Assembly: GCA_036337765.1 (NCBI GenBank)
Contig: JAYZDP010000032.1
Span: forward strand, 1-35,767
Source of the DNA: JAYZDP01 sp036337765
GTDB taxonomy: Bacteria; Acidobacteriota; Thermoanaerobaculia; Multivoradales; Multivoraceae
DNA length: 35,767 nucleotides
Direction: 5' to 3'
Shown here: positions 27,632 through 35,309 of the stretch, piece after piece
Layout: the number at the start of each line of letters is the position of its first letter
Numbering within the stretch: the stretch's first letter is position 1
Translations under genes and position numbers: made by a program
The notes under the pieces: generated by a model
The model's database searches: none
The model's input: the letters and a program-made list of their open reading frames with translations, nothing else
What the model was told of the DNA's origin: nothing

Positions 27632-28376
27632 AGAGCACGCGGTGGCAGCTGAAGAGCACGGCGGCCCCGAACACTTCTCCTCGCTCCACGGTCCGGTGAA
27701 CTCCGCGTGGGAGGCCACTGGCCTCGGCGACATGACCGGGATTGACGAGATCCCCGATCATGTCGTCATGGGCCTGTTCGTCGCGGCGCTGGTGGCCACG
27801 CTCTTCATTCCGTTCGGGCGCGGGATGAGCCTGGAGCGGCCCCGCGGGCTGCAGCAGATGCTCGAGATGGTCGTGCTCGGATTGCGAAATCTGATCGACG
27901 ACGTCGTGGGCCACGGGGCCTCAAAGCGCTTCATGCCGATGATCGGCTCGTTCGCCATGTTCATTTTCCTGTGCAACATCACCGGCTCGCTTTTCTTTCT
28001 CCAGCCGCCAACGCAGAACACGAACACGACATTCGCTCTGTCACTCACGGCCTGCGCCTACTATCACTGGCAGGGACTGAGGAAGCGGGGGATCGGCTAC
28101 TTCAAGCACCTGCTGGGGCCGATCCCGGCGCTTTTCATCCTCTTCATCCCGCTCGAGATCATCACCCACGTGGCGCGTGCACTGTCACTGGGACTGCGGC
28201 TGTTCGGCAACATCTACGGCGAGCACTTGGCGGCCACGGTCTTCTTCTCCATGGCGCCGATTCTGGTCCCCTTCCCGATGATGGCGCTCGGTCTTTTTGG
28301 CTCAGTGCTTCAGGCCTTCATTTTCTGCATGCTAACCCTGGTGTACATCGCCGGTGCCGAAGCGGAGGAGCACTAA
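27621..28376 (+). CDS. atpB: ATP synthase F0 subunit a
   Basis: This 251-residue membrane stator subunit forms the ion half-channels. The essential arginine is Arg193, in SLGLRLFGNIYGE. The preceding helix (PALFILFIPLEIITHVARAL) and the final helix (VLQAFIFCMLTLVYIAGAEAEEH) are typical. The N-terminus is a 21-base in-frame duplication (MAAEEHA then VAAEEHG), and the second copy starts with a GTG at 27642 that could act as a start too. It overlaps atpI by 11 bases and precedes atpE by 62. Confidence 0.95.
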   Translation: MAAEEHAVAAEEHGGPEHFSSLHGPVNSAWEATGLGDMTGIDEIPDHVVMGLFVAALVATLFIPFGRGMSLERPRGLQQMLEMVVLGLRNLIDDVVGHGASKRFMPMIGSFAMFIFLCNITGSLFFLQPPTQNTNTTFALSLTACAYYHWQGLRKRGIGYFKHLLGPIPALFILFIPLEIITHVARALSLGLRLFGNIYGEHLAATVFFSMAPILVPFPMMALGLFGSVLQAFIFCMLTLVYIAGAEAEEH

Positions 28377-28422
28377 TCTCCCCGCCGGGTACGGCACGAA
28401 GCCGGAGAGGACACCATTCAGC

Positions 28423-28430
28423 AAGGAGGA
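28423..28430 (+). promoter_or_regulatory. Strong ribosome binding site of atpE
   Basis: AAGGAGGA lies eight bases before ATG 28439. It is the closest match to the anti-Shine-Dalgarno sequence in this operon, in line with the many copies of subunit c needed per enzyme. Confidence 0.75.
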
Positions 28431-28438
28431 GTAGGAAC

Positions 28439-28759
28439 ATGAACAAGAGAGTCGTCATCATTGCGCTGATTGCGCTTGTGGCTCTCGTCAGCTCGACGCC
28501 TGTGCTGGCACAGGAGGAGTCGAGCGGCCTCGGAGATGTCGATTGGGGCATTCTCGGTGCCGCCTTTGCCATCGCGATCGCGGCGGCGGGTGGAGCTGGG
28601 GGCCAGGGACGAGCCGTGTCGTCGGCCGTATCTGCTCTTGCCCGCAACCCAGGGGCAGCGGGTGACATCAGGTTCGCACTGATCCTGGGTCTCGCCCTGA
28701 TCGAGTCCCTCGTCATCTACGCTCTGGTCATCGCGCTCCGCGGCGCCGGGTTGTTTTGA
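28439..28759 (+). CDS. atpE: ATP synthase F0 subunit c with N-terminal signal-like extension
   Basis: This 106-residue protein is longer than the usual 75-90 because residues 1-25 look like a cleavable signal peptide (MNKR, hydrophobic core, VLAQ). Two helices follow. The first carries GGAGGQG (Gln56), the loop is ALARNPGAAGDI, and the second carries the ion-binding Glu89 in LALIESLVIYALV. Gln56, Glu89, Ser90 and Tyr94 line up with Gln32, Glu65, Ser66 and Tyr70 of the Ilyobacter sodium-binding ring; Thr67 there is Leu91 here. Sodium or proton coupling both remain possible. A terminator follows, so the rest of the ATP synthase genes lie elsewhere. Confidence 0.93.
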   Translation: MNKRVVIIALIALVALVSSTPVLAQEESSGLGDVDWGILGAAFAIAIAAAGGAGGQGRAVSSAVSALARNPGAAGDIRFALILGLALIESLVIYALVIALRGAGLF

Positions 28760-28810
28760 TTCTCGCTATTCGCCCCTTCGGGGCGGAAAGAATCAGGACT
28801 TAGGACAGAG

Positions 28811-28840
28811 AATGCCGGGCTTTGCCCGGCATTTTTCTTT
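28811..28840 (+). terminator. Intrinsic terminator of the atpZIBE operon
   Basis: A 10-bp stem (AATGCCGGGC, loop TTT, GCCCGGCATT) is followed by TTTTCTTT. About 30 bases earlier, an imperfect hairpin with a tight CGCCCC-TTC-GGGGCG core and outer GATTC/GAATC arms sits just after the atpE stop (28758-28794). Confidence 0.92.
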
Positions 28841-29182
28841 GGAGAGGAACGGCGCTGGGCGGGGGGGGTGTCTAACTGAGTAGATGCGCGAGCAAATGCT
28901 CATGCTCCGCCCAGGGCTTGGTTTCGGAGGGGTTCGGCCTCTTTGGAGATCGCCGTCGAGGCACTTTGTTGCCTGGGGTGGACGCCAAAACGGCGTTGTG
29001 CCTGACGTGTTTTGGGCATGGGCCTCGGGACGCACCCCGGCGAGCTGTAAAAGGGCTCGGAACGGTGTGGATTCGAGGCGCGCTCCCGGCGGAGTTGGCG
29101 CCGACGAGCCGATTGACGGTGATCCATTGGCACCGTTTGTGCGTATTCAGGAGTGCAACGGGCTCCTACGAGGCACACCACG
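28841..29182. other. Intergenic region before the sigma factor gene
   Basis: About 340 bases without a recognised gene. It includes an uninterrupted run of eight or more G near 28860 and no tRNA-like fold that I can draw. TTGACG at 29113-29118 resembles a -35 element, but the bases 17 downstream (TTTGTG) are a poor -10. The sigma factor promoter is probably in the right half. Confidence 0.5.
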
Positions 29183-29800
29183 ATGACGCAAAGCCAGCTA
29201 TCAGAACCAACGCGCTGGGACTTCCAGTCTGTGGCGATTCCCTACGTGGATTCGCTGTACAACACGGCTCTGCGGATGGCCCGGAATCCACAGGATGCGG
29301 AAGATCTGGTCCAAGAGACCTACTTCAAGGCATACAAGTACTACGACAAGTTCACCGAGGGTACCAACCTCAAGGCCTGGCTCTTCCGCATCCTCAAGAA
29401 CACCTTCATCAACAGCTACCGCAAGAAGCAGCAGGTGCCGCCGCAGAATCCGTTCGACGAGATCGAGGACGCGTTCGAGAGCCATCTCAGCTCGGAGGCG
29501 CGCGGCGGGCTACCGAATCCCGAGGAGACGGCGCTCGACAACGTGCTCGACGAGGATGTCCAGCATGCCCTCGCCTCACTCTCCGAGGACTACCGGATGG
29601 TCGTCGTCCTAGCGGATCTCGAGGACTTCTCCTACCAGGAGATCTCCGAGATCCTCGACATCCCCGTCGGCACAGTGATGAGTCGCCTGTATCGCGCCCG
29701 TCGGCGCCTCGAGGCAGAGATGCTTCGCTACGCGCTGGAGCACGGCTATATCCGCTCAGGCTCGCCGGCGAAGATGCGCAGCGCCAAGAAGGCTTCATAG
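29183..29800 (+). CDS. ECF-type RNA polymerase sigma factor
   Basis: This 205-residue sigma-70 family protein has region 2 (RNPQDAEDLVQETYFKAYKY, then GTNLKAWLFRILKNTFINS), which binds core polymerase and the -10 element, and region 4 (DFSYQEISEILDIPVGTVMS, then RLYRARRRLE), which binds the -35. It lacks region 3, as expected for extracytoplasmic-function sigmas. Region 2 resembles SigR/RpoE-type thiol-stress sigmas, but the usual zinc anti-sigma gene is not found next to it. ATG 29183 is chosen (GAGG nine bases upstream) over an in-frame GTG at 29153. Two hairpins follow the gene. Confidence 0.92.
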   Translation: MTQSQLSEPTRWDFQSVAIPYVDSLYNTALRMARNPQDAEDLVQETYFKAYKYYDKFTEGTNLKAWLFRILKNTFINSYRKKQQVPPQNPFDEIEDAFESHLSSEARGGLPNPEETALDNVLDEDVQHALASLSEDYRMVVVLADLEDFSYQEISEILDIPVGTVMSRLYRARRRLEAEMLRYALEHGYIRSGSPAKMRSAKKAS

Positions 29801-29805
29801 CCCCG

Positions 29806-29853
29806 CCCCGCCGCTGAGACGGCGGGGTTGCAGTGGACGCAGACGTCCACTGC
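29806..29853 (+). repeat. Two tandem perfect hairpins after the sigma factor gene
   Basis: Stem one is CCCCGCCG (29806-29813) with CGGCGGGG (29820-29827), loop CTGAGA. Stem two is GCAGTGGACG (29830-29839) with CGTCCACTGC (29844-29853), loop CAGA. Stem one is followed only by TT, stem two by no T-run, so termination is possible but not certain. Confidence 0.65.
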
Positions 29854-30244
29854 TGCATGCGCGTGGGAATAGTGCTCGGTGGGTGGCGGTTACCGGCCGT
29901 GGATCCGTCCTGCGCGCTTCCCGGAGAGCGTCGGGTCCGCGGTAGCACCTGCACCGAGCCGTGAGATGGCTGGTAAGCCGAGCGAACCCACAAGCCCCCA
30001 CGTCCTCGACTCCGCGAGGCGAGATATCGGGCCGGACTACGCCTTGATGTTGCGCTCCACCGAGCCGGTGCGAGAGGCGCTCCGACGCTGTGGCCGGGAT
30101 CGTGCGCCCGAGGCCCTGATCGAGAGGCTGCGGCAGGCGTTCGCGACCTCCCCAGACCGGTGCGCGTAGGTAGGCGCTGCTCGATCGGTAGCCCGGACCC
30201 TATGGTACGCTGCCGCCCCTCCATAGGCCTTTTCGCTTATCTTG
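29854..30244. other. Region between sigma factor and M23 peptidase genes
   Basis: About 390 bases. The only frame of note runs from ATG 29967 to about 30169 (66 residues, rich in Arg, Pro and Ala, with LRRCGRDRAPEALIERLRQA as a possible helix). It has no recognised motif, no zinc-finger anti-sigma pattern and no ribosome site, so it is not called as a gene. The end of the region should hold the M23 gene promoter, but no consensus is clear. Confidence 0.4.
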
Positions 30245-31555
30245 ATGCACCGTTTTCTTGGAACGATTTTCGTTCTGGTGTCTTGCTTGGGAGCCGGTCT
30301 CCTGTACCGGGAGACTGCGCGCCTCGAGGCCGAGGCTCGCTCGCCCTTTCCCGTCTCTGTCGCCGGTAGCTACCAGGGCCTCGGCCAGACCGTGCGGGCC
30401 TTTGTTCGTGACGCCGTTCCCGCCGACATTCCGCTCGCGGTACCGGGGCGGATCCGTCGGGGACAGAACCTCAGTCAGGTGCTCGTCGAGCTCGGTCTCG
30501 ATCGCTCCGATGCCGATCGGGCGACGCGAGTCGCTGCCGAGCATGTCGACCTCCGCCGCCTCCGCGCGGGGTCCCGATACGCCGGATACGTGGCCCTCGA
30601 AGGAGGATTGGTTGGTTTCGATCTCCATCTCGACGGCAAGGGCCGTTTCGAGATGAGCCGCGACGGCTCAGGCTGGCGCGGTGCCTGGAGGGAGTTCGAG
30701 CGTAGTGTCGAGGTCAGAAGAGCGTCTGGCACCCTGGAAAGCTCGCTCGAGGCGGCTTTTCGGGCCTCGGGCGCTCCTGCGGCCGCCGCGTACGAGATGG
30801 CCGAGGTTCTGCAGTGGGACGTCGACTTCAACCGCGACCTGCGCAAGGGTGACCTGTTCGATGTCGTCTACGAAGAGGTGATGATCGAGGGCGAGGTCCA
30901 CGGGGTGGGCAACGTCCTTGCGGCCGTGCTCCACAATGGCGACCGTCGCCTCGAGGCCTACCGTTTCGAGGATGGCTACTACGACGCTGCCGGCCGCCCG
31001 TTGCGAAAGCTCTTCCTGCGCTCGCCGCTGAAGTTCTCCCGGGTGACCTCGAGCTTCTCGTCGCGTCGCTTCCACCCGATCCTCAAGAAGTACCGGCCAC
31101 ACTACGGAGTCGACTACGGGGCTCCGACCGGCACTCCTGTTCGCGTGACAGCTTCCGGAGTGGTGGCCTCCGCGAAGGCGACCCAGGGTGGCGGTCGGAC
31201 GGTCAGTGTGCGACACCCGAACGACTACGTGACCCACTACCTGCACCTGTCCCGCTACGGTGAAGGCGTCGGTTCAGGGAGACGAGTGGTGCAGGGTGAC
31301 GTGATCGGCTTCGTTGGGGCGACAGGGCTGGCGACAGCTCCTCATTTGGACTACCGGGTGCAGCTCGCTGGGCGTTGGATCAACCCTGCCAACCTGAAGA
31401 ACGAGCCCGCCCCACCATTGGCCGAAGCCGAGCTGGCCTCGTTTGTCGACCGGCGCGACGCGCTGCGCGCGGGACTCGAGCTGTTTTACGGGGCGCCGGC
31501 AGCGGGATCGCAGCTCGCCGCCGCGGCCTCGTCGGCCTCGGCCGGCGGCCGGTAG
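30245..31555 (+). CDS. M23 (LytM-type) metallopeptidase, envelope-associated
   Basis: This 436-residue protein has an N-terminal membrane anchor or signal (residues 4-21), a LysM/OapA-like stretch around the conserved RRGQNLSQVLVELGL, a middle domain (WDVDFNRDLRKGDLFDVVYE) as in MepM-type endopeptidases, and a C-terminal peptidase M23 domain. Catalytic zinc residues are His286 and Asp290 in RPHYGVDYGAP. His331 and His334 lie in THYLHL. The final motif is HLDYRV (His367, Asp369) instead of the usual HLHxE, so the third ligand would be Asp if the site is active. It probably cuts peptidoglycan cross-bridges during cell growth. ATG 30245 is preferred to the TTG three bases earlier; no ribosome site is evident. 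Confidence 0.88.
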   Translation: MHRFLGTIFVLVSCLGAGLLYRETARLEAEARSPFPVSVAGSYQGLGQTVRAFVRDAVPADIPLAVPGRIRRGQNLSQVLVELGLDRSDADRATRVAAEHVDLRRLRAGSRYAGYVALEGGLVGFDLHLDGKGRFEMSRDGSGWRGAWREFERSVEVRRASGTLESSLEAAFRASGAPAAAAYEMAEVLQWDVDFNRDLRKGDLFDVVYEEVMIEGEVHGVGNVLAAVLHNGDRRLEAYRFEDGYYDAAGRPLRKLFLRSPLKFSRVTSSFSSRRFHPILKKYRPHYGVDYGAPTGTPVRVTASGVVASAKATQGGGRTVSVRHPNDYVTHYLHLSRYGEGVGSGRRVVQGDVIGFVGATGLATAPHLDYRVQLAGRWINPANLKNEPAPPLAEAELASFVDRRDALRAGLELFYGAPAAGSQLAAAASSASAGGR

Positions 31556-31567
31556 GTCGTTCGCCGA

Positions 31568-32557
31568 GTGGCGACCGCACGGGCATCCGCTCCTTGCCGG
31601 GTCGACCTGGCGGGAGGCACTCTCGACATATGGCCGCTTGGGCTGCTCCATCCCGGCGCCTGTACGGTCAACCTGGCCATCGACGTCCGGGTAGCGGTCG
31701 AAGTCGCCGAGCGCGCCGCCGGCTTCGTCGTCACCAGTGGCGAGGATCGCGCCGAGGCCGCCTCCCTCGCTGACCTTCTGGCGAGCGCCTCGGGCCGGCT
31801 CGCGGCCCACGTCATCGACCACGTCGGCCTCGGCCCGGTGGAGATCACGATTACCAGCGGTTCGCCGCGCAACGCGGGGCTGGGAGCCAGCTCTGCCCTC
31901 TGCATTGCGCTGCTCGCGGCCTGTGGGCGGCTGGCGGGCCGGCCGGCCACTTCGACTGAGGATCTGGTTCACGAGGCCCGAGACATCGAGGCGCGGCTCA
32001 TGTCGCTGCCGACAGGAGTGCAGGATCACTACCCGGCCGTGATGGGCGGTGTGGTCGAGATCCGCCACGCCATCGGTGGCGAGGAGGTGCGACCGCTCCG
32101 CGTCGACGTCGACGATCTCGGCGCCGCCCTGACCGTCGTCTACTCGGGTCGCAGCCACTTTTCGGCCGGCAACAACTTCGAGGTGGTCCGTCGACGGTTG
32201 CAGGACGATGCGACGACGAAGGAGGCGATGGCCGCGATCGCAACGGTCGCGGCGAGAATGGGAGTCGCTCTCGAAGAGGGCCGACTCGACACGGTTGGCG
32301 AGCTCATGAAGCGAGAGATGACAGCGCGCTGCGGTCTCTCAGACGTGGTGTCGACGCCGGAGGTAGAGGATGTGCTGGCTCGCGCCTACGCATCCGGGGC
32401 GTGGGGAGCGAAGGTCTGCGGTGCCGGCGGGGGTGGCTGTCTCGCGATTCTCACCGCCGTGGAGACCCGTACCCGTCTCGCTGCCGACCTCGAATCGGCG
32501 GGATACCTCGTGCTCCCCGCTCGGCCCGACCTCCGCGGCCTGGAAACCGATCTCTGA
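31568..32557 (+). CDS. GHMP-family sugar kinase
   Basis: This 329-residue kinase has the GHMP features: N-terminal APCRVDLAGGTLDIWPL, the ATP-binding loop GLGASSAL (104-111) and the C-terminal GAKVCGAGGGGCLAI. The family includes HddA, the D-glycero-alpha-D-manno-heptose 7-phosphate kinase, along with galactokinase and mevalonate kinase. The substrate cannot be fixed from sequence alone. The start is GTG 31568, 13 bases after the M23 gene. The following glycosyltransferase starts 11 bases after its stop, so the three genes form a likely envelope operon. Confidence 0.85.
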   Translation: MATARASAPCRVDLAGGTLDIWPLGLLHPGACTVNLAIDVRVAVEVAERAAGFVVTSGEDRAEAASLADLLASASGRLAAHVIDHVGLGPVEITITSGSPRNAGLGASSALCIALLAACGRLAGRPATSTEDLVHEARDIEARLMSLPTGVQDHYPAVMGGVVEIRHAIGGEEVRPLRVDVDDLGAALTVVYSGRSHFSAGNNFEVVRRRLQDDATTKEAMAAIATVAARMGVALEEGRLDTVGELMKREMTARCGLSDVVSTPEVEDVLARAYASGAWGAKVCGAGGGGCLAILTAVETRTRLAADLESAGYLVLPARPDLRGLETDL

Positions 32558-32567
32558 GGTCGAGCGA

Positions 32568-33272
32568 ATGGTCTCAGTCGTCGTTCCTGCATACAACGAG
32601 GAGACTCGCCTGGGTGGCACGCTGCCCGTGATGATCGATTACCTCGAGTCGCGGCCCGAGGAGTTCGAGATCGTCGTCGTCGACGACGGCTCGGTCGACG
32701 CTACTTCCGAGGTGGCGCAAGGCTTTGCAAGTCGCGGCGTGCGCCTTGTGCGACTGATCGAGAATCAGGGCAAGGGCGCCGCCCTACGTGCGGGTGCTCT
32801 GGCCTCTCGGGGCGATCGGGCGTTGCTTACCGACGCCGACCTGTCGACGCCGATCTCCGAACTGGAGACGCTCGAGCCGCACCTCGCCGACTTCGACATC
32901 GTCATCGCCAGCCGCGCCGTCGCCGGGTCGACGATCGACGATCCGCAGCCGCTGTACCGGCAGTGGATGGGCAAGACCTTCAACCTCATGACCCGCTTGT
33001 TTCTGGTCTCGGGCATCCACGACACCCAGTGCGGCTTCAAGTTGCTGGGGGGCGAGGTCGCGCGCCGGTTGTTCGGCGAGCTCTACCTCGACGGGTTCGC
33101 GTACGACGTAGAGCTCCTGTGGCTGGCCCGACGTCACGGCTACCGCATCGCCGAGGTCGGAGTACGGTGGGACCACAAGGACGATTCTCGCGTTCAGATG
33201 CTTGCCGATCCGATCCGGATGGCGGTGGATCTCGTTCGTTTTCGTCTCCATCACGCCCTTCGGCGGACCTGA
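32568..33272 (+). CDS. Family 2 glycosyltransferase, dolichol-phosphate mannose synthase-like
   Basis: This 234-residue GT-A enzyme starts VSVVVPAYNEE. DDG is at 39-41 and DAD at 89-91 (LLTDADLSTP), the nucleotide-sugar and metal motifs. DTQCGFKLL and GFAYDVELLWLARRHGYRI further on match the DPM1/DPG-synthase group, which moves a sugar from a nucleotide donor to a polyprenyl phosphate. No C-terminal membrane helices are present, so it is soluble or peripheral. ATG 32568 follows GAGG in the overlap region with the GHMP kinase stop. The natural lipid and sugar are unknown. Confidence 0.9.
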   Translation: MVSVVVPAYNEETRLGGTLPVMIDYLESRPEEFEIVVVDDGSVDATSEVAQGFASRGVRLVRLIENQGKGAALRAGALASRGDRALLTDADLSTPISELETLEPHLADFDIVIASRAVAGSTIDDPQPLYRQWMGKTFNLMTRLFLVSGIHDTQCGFKLLGGEVARRLFGELYLDGFAYDVELLWLARRHGYRIAEVGVRWDHKDDSRVQMLADPIRMAVDLVRFRLHHALRRT

Positions 33273-33485
33273 GCAGCTGTCCGGTGGGTTGGACGGCGAC
33301 GTCCCTCGGGGAGGATGGCTGCCCAGTCACGGGACGCCCGGCGTTGTGCGGAACGCCTGAATACGCGGCGTTCACGCAGCTGGCGTGCTTCTTGCTCATA
33401 AGTCGACAGGATGTGTCTTCGCCCGTGAGAAGATCTATCGAAGCACCCGCCAACCGCTCTCGGCGGCGATCGCTAGGAGGCAGCC

Positions 33486-34640
33486 ATGACCACAACGAAC
33501 CGTTTCTTCCCCAGGCAGTTCTTCGCGAGCCCATTGGCGCGGGCTGCTGTTTTGGTGCTCTTGAGTGCCGCGACGGTCGACGCCCAACGTAGCGCCGTTT
33601 CCCGGTCCGGAGGTGGCTCGAGTGGTGGTGGCGGAGGTAGGGGCGGTGGAGGTGGGTCGATCTCTTCCAGCGGATCTTCGGGCGGTAGCTCGGTGTCCGG
33701 CGGCTCGCATCGTTCGACGGGCAGAGGCCGGTCCGCTACGGCACGCGACGGCCGCGGCTCCTCGCGTGGGCCCCACAGGCCCACCGGAACCTATCGGCGG
33801 CCAGGGAACTACGGTGGCGGGCGCGGTGGTGGCGGCCAGTACTACTACAACGGCTACTACCCGTACTACGGCGGCCACTACGGCTACTACAACAGCTTCT
33901 ACTTCGGCCTGGGCTACGGCTATCCCCTGTACTACGGCTATCCCGGCTACTACAGGCCCTACGCCTACTATCCGCACGTCGGAGGTGGGGGTAGAGGCGG
34001 AGGCGACTACAGCTACTCGAGGAACGACCTCGGAGCGGTGTCGTTGAAGGTCAAGCCGAAGAATGCCGAGGTCTACGTCGACGGTCGTTATGTCGGGGCA
34101 GCCAAGAGCTTCGACGGCACGCCGCGCTACCTATGGCTGGCGCCGGGTCGCTACGATCTGACCCTTTACTGCCCGGGCTACACCAACCTCTCGGCCGAGA
34201 TCGAGATCACCCCCAGCGAGATCGTCAAGTATTCGCTCGAGCTCGAGCGGGGCGAGGCGGTGCGCCCGGATCCGCCAGAGCCGCCGGCCCGCGAGCCCTA
34301 CCGGCGTCATCGCGAGCACGCTCCCCCACCGACCGCGGCTCCACGATCTACGGAACCTTCCAACGTGTCGAGAACTCCTGTCGGTGCCGATGCCCGCCGC
34401 GAGCCTGGCGGGGTCGTGCTCGAAGTCCACCCGGCGGACGCATCGGTCTACCTCGACGGTCGCTTCATCGGCACCGGCCGGGAGGTATCGACCCTGCGCT
34501 CGCCGCTCCTTGTCGACCCCGGCTCCCACACGCTACAGGTGATCCACCCCGACTACCTGAGCGAAGACATCGAGTTCGAGATCGGCAGCGGAGTCGAGCG
34601 CGATCTCGAAGTCATGTTGGGTGAGAAAACCTCTTTCTAG
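33486..34640 (+). CDS. Exported Gly/Tyr-rich protein with two PEGA domains
   Basis: ATG 33486 is fixed by AGGAGG (33475-33480) five bases upstream. The 384-residue product has a signal peptide (to about residue 33), then a Gly/Ser stretch with near-poly-Gly runs (about 42-75), a basic segment, and a Gly/Tyr region (about 118-165, repeats of YYGG and GYY). The first PEGA domain (about 183-252) contains AEVYVDGRYVG, and the second (about 318-384) contains ASVYLDGRFIG. A Pro/Arg-rich linker joins them. PEGA domains are found in bacterial surface proteins. The Gly/Tyr part should be disordered. No enzymatic motif is seen. Confidence 0.88.
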   Translation: MTTTNRFFPRQFFASPLARAAVLVLLSAATVDAQRSAVSRSGGGSSGGGGGRGGGGGSISSSGSSGGSSVSGGSHRSTGRGRSATARDGRGSSRGPHRPTGTYRRPGNYGGGRGGGGQYYYNGYYPYYGGHYGYYNSFYFGLGYGYPLYYGYPGYYRPYAYYPHVGGGGRGGGDYSYSRNDLGAVSLKVKPKNAEVYVDGRYVGAAKSFDGTPRYLWLAPGRYDLTLYCPGYTNLSAEIEITPSEIVKYSLELERGEAVRPDPPEPPAREPYRRHREHAPPPTAAPRSTEPSNVSRTPVGADARREPGGVVLEVHPADASVYLDGRFIGTGREVSTLRSPLLVDPGSHTLQVIHPDYLSEDIEFEIGSGVERDLEVMLGEKTSF

Positions 34641-34647
34641 CGGGGCC

Positions 34648-34668
34648 GCGGTATGAGCGCGCTACCGC
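34648..34668 (+). repeat. Inverted repeat between convergent genes
   Basis: GCGGTA (34648-34653) pairs with TACCGC (34663-34668) around a nine-base loop, in the 40 bases between the convergent PEGA and ogt genes. It could terminate both transcripts, but the stem is short. Confidence 0.35.
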
Positions 34669-34680
34669 CTCCGCCCTTTC

Positions 34681-35256
34681 TCAGCCATGAGTTACCGCGA
34701 TCCCCGCTAGCTCCCCCTTGCGCTCGATCCGCAGGAGCTTCTCTTTTTTTTTCGTGCCAGCGATCCAGGCTCCGGCGCCGCCCTTGTTGGGTGTCACGCG
34801 GTGGCAGGGGATGAGGATCGGGATCGGGTTCGAGCTGAGCACGCTGCGCACCAGGTTGTGACCGTCGCGCAGGCCGCTGGCTTCGGCGAGTCGTTTGTAG
34901 GTCCATGTGCGCCCGTACGGAATGCGTTGGACCTCGGTGAATACCCGCTGTGAGAACTCATCCAGGCTCGCAGCTCTGAGGTCTACCTCGATCTCGGGAT
35001 CCTGCCTGACGGAGACGAAATACTCCGACAGCCTGCCGAGGGCTTCCAGCAGGAAATCGGTCATCTTGACCTTGTGAATCGGCTTGTAGTGCTTGGCCTC
35101 GGACCTAGACGGTTGCACGACGATGGCCGCCACCTTGGCGCCGTGGAACTCGATACCCAGCCGGCCTACTGGAGAGGCCATCAAGAGGCGCAGAGGTTCC
35201 TCCCTCTCGGACTCTTGAGGGGCGTCTGCGCCGACCTCCGCGCTCGCGCCGAGCAT
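34681..35256 (-). CDS. ogt: Methylated-DNA-protein-cysteine methyltransferase, Ogt type
   Basis: This 191-residue suicide repair protein removes alkyl groups from O6-alkylguanine onto its own cysteine. The active-site motif IPCHRV has Cys151, and RIPYGRTWTYKRLAE (111-125) precedes it. The recognition segment between the helix start and PCHRV is about three residues shorter than in the usual RAVGSAxxxNP form (here LVRSVLSSNPIP), which moves the presumed arginine finger (Arg137) closer to the cysteine. The tail GAWIAGTKKKEKLLRIE replaces the usual Gly-Gly-Tyr segment. ATG 35256 lacks a ribosome site; TAAGTT nine bases upstream might be a -10. Confidence 0.88.
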   Translation of the reverse strand: MLGASAEVGADAPQESEREEPLRLLMASPVGRLGIEFHGAKVAAIVVQPSRSEAKHYKPIHKVKMTDFLLEALGRLSEYFVSVRQDPEIEVDLRAASLDEFSQRVFTEVQRIPYGRTWTYKRLAEASGLRDGHNLVRSVLSSNPIPILIPCHRVTPNKGGAGAWIAGTKKKEKLLRIERKGELAGIAVTHG

Positions 35257-35309
35257 TTCGCCGACAACTTACCACGGCTTGTTGGCGGGCCCCGAGAACA
35301 ATGCTGGGA

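Noticed and set aside
29967..30169. 66-codon frame after the sigma factor, considered as an anti-sigma factor
   Set aside because: It has no HxxxCxxC zinc motif, no membrane segment and no ribosome site.
33340..33357. Inverted repeat GGCGTT-N6-AACGCC before the PEGA gene
   Set aside because: A six-base arm is too short to separate from chance in GC-rich DNA, and no regulator gene is adjacent.
33600..33665. Repetitive GGTGGTGGCGGAGG-type DNA, considered as a repeat array or CRISPR
   Set aside because: It encodes the Gly-rich part of the PEGA protein in frame; there are no spacers or regular repeat units.
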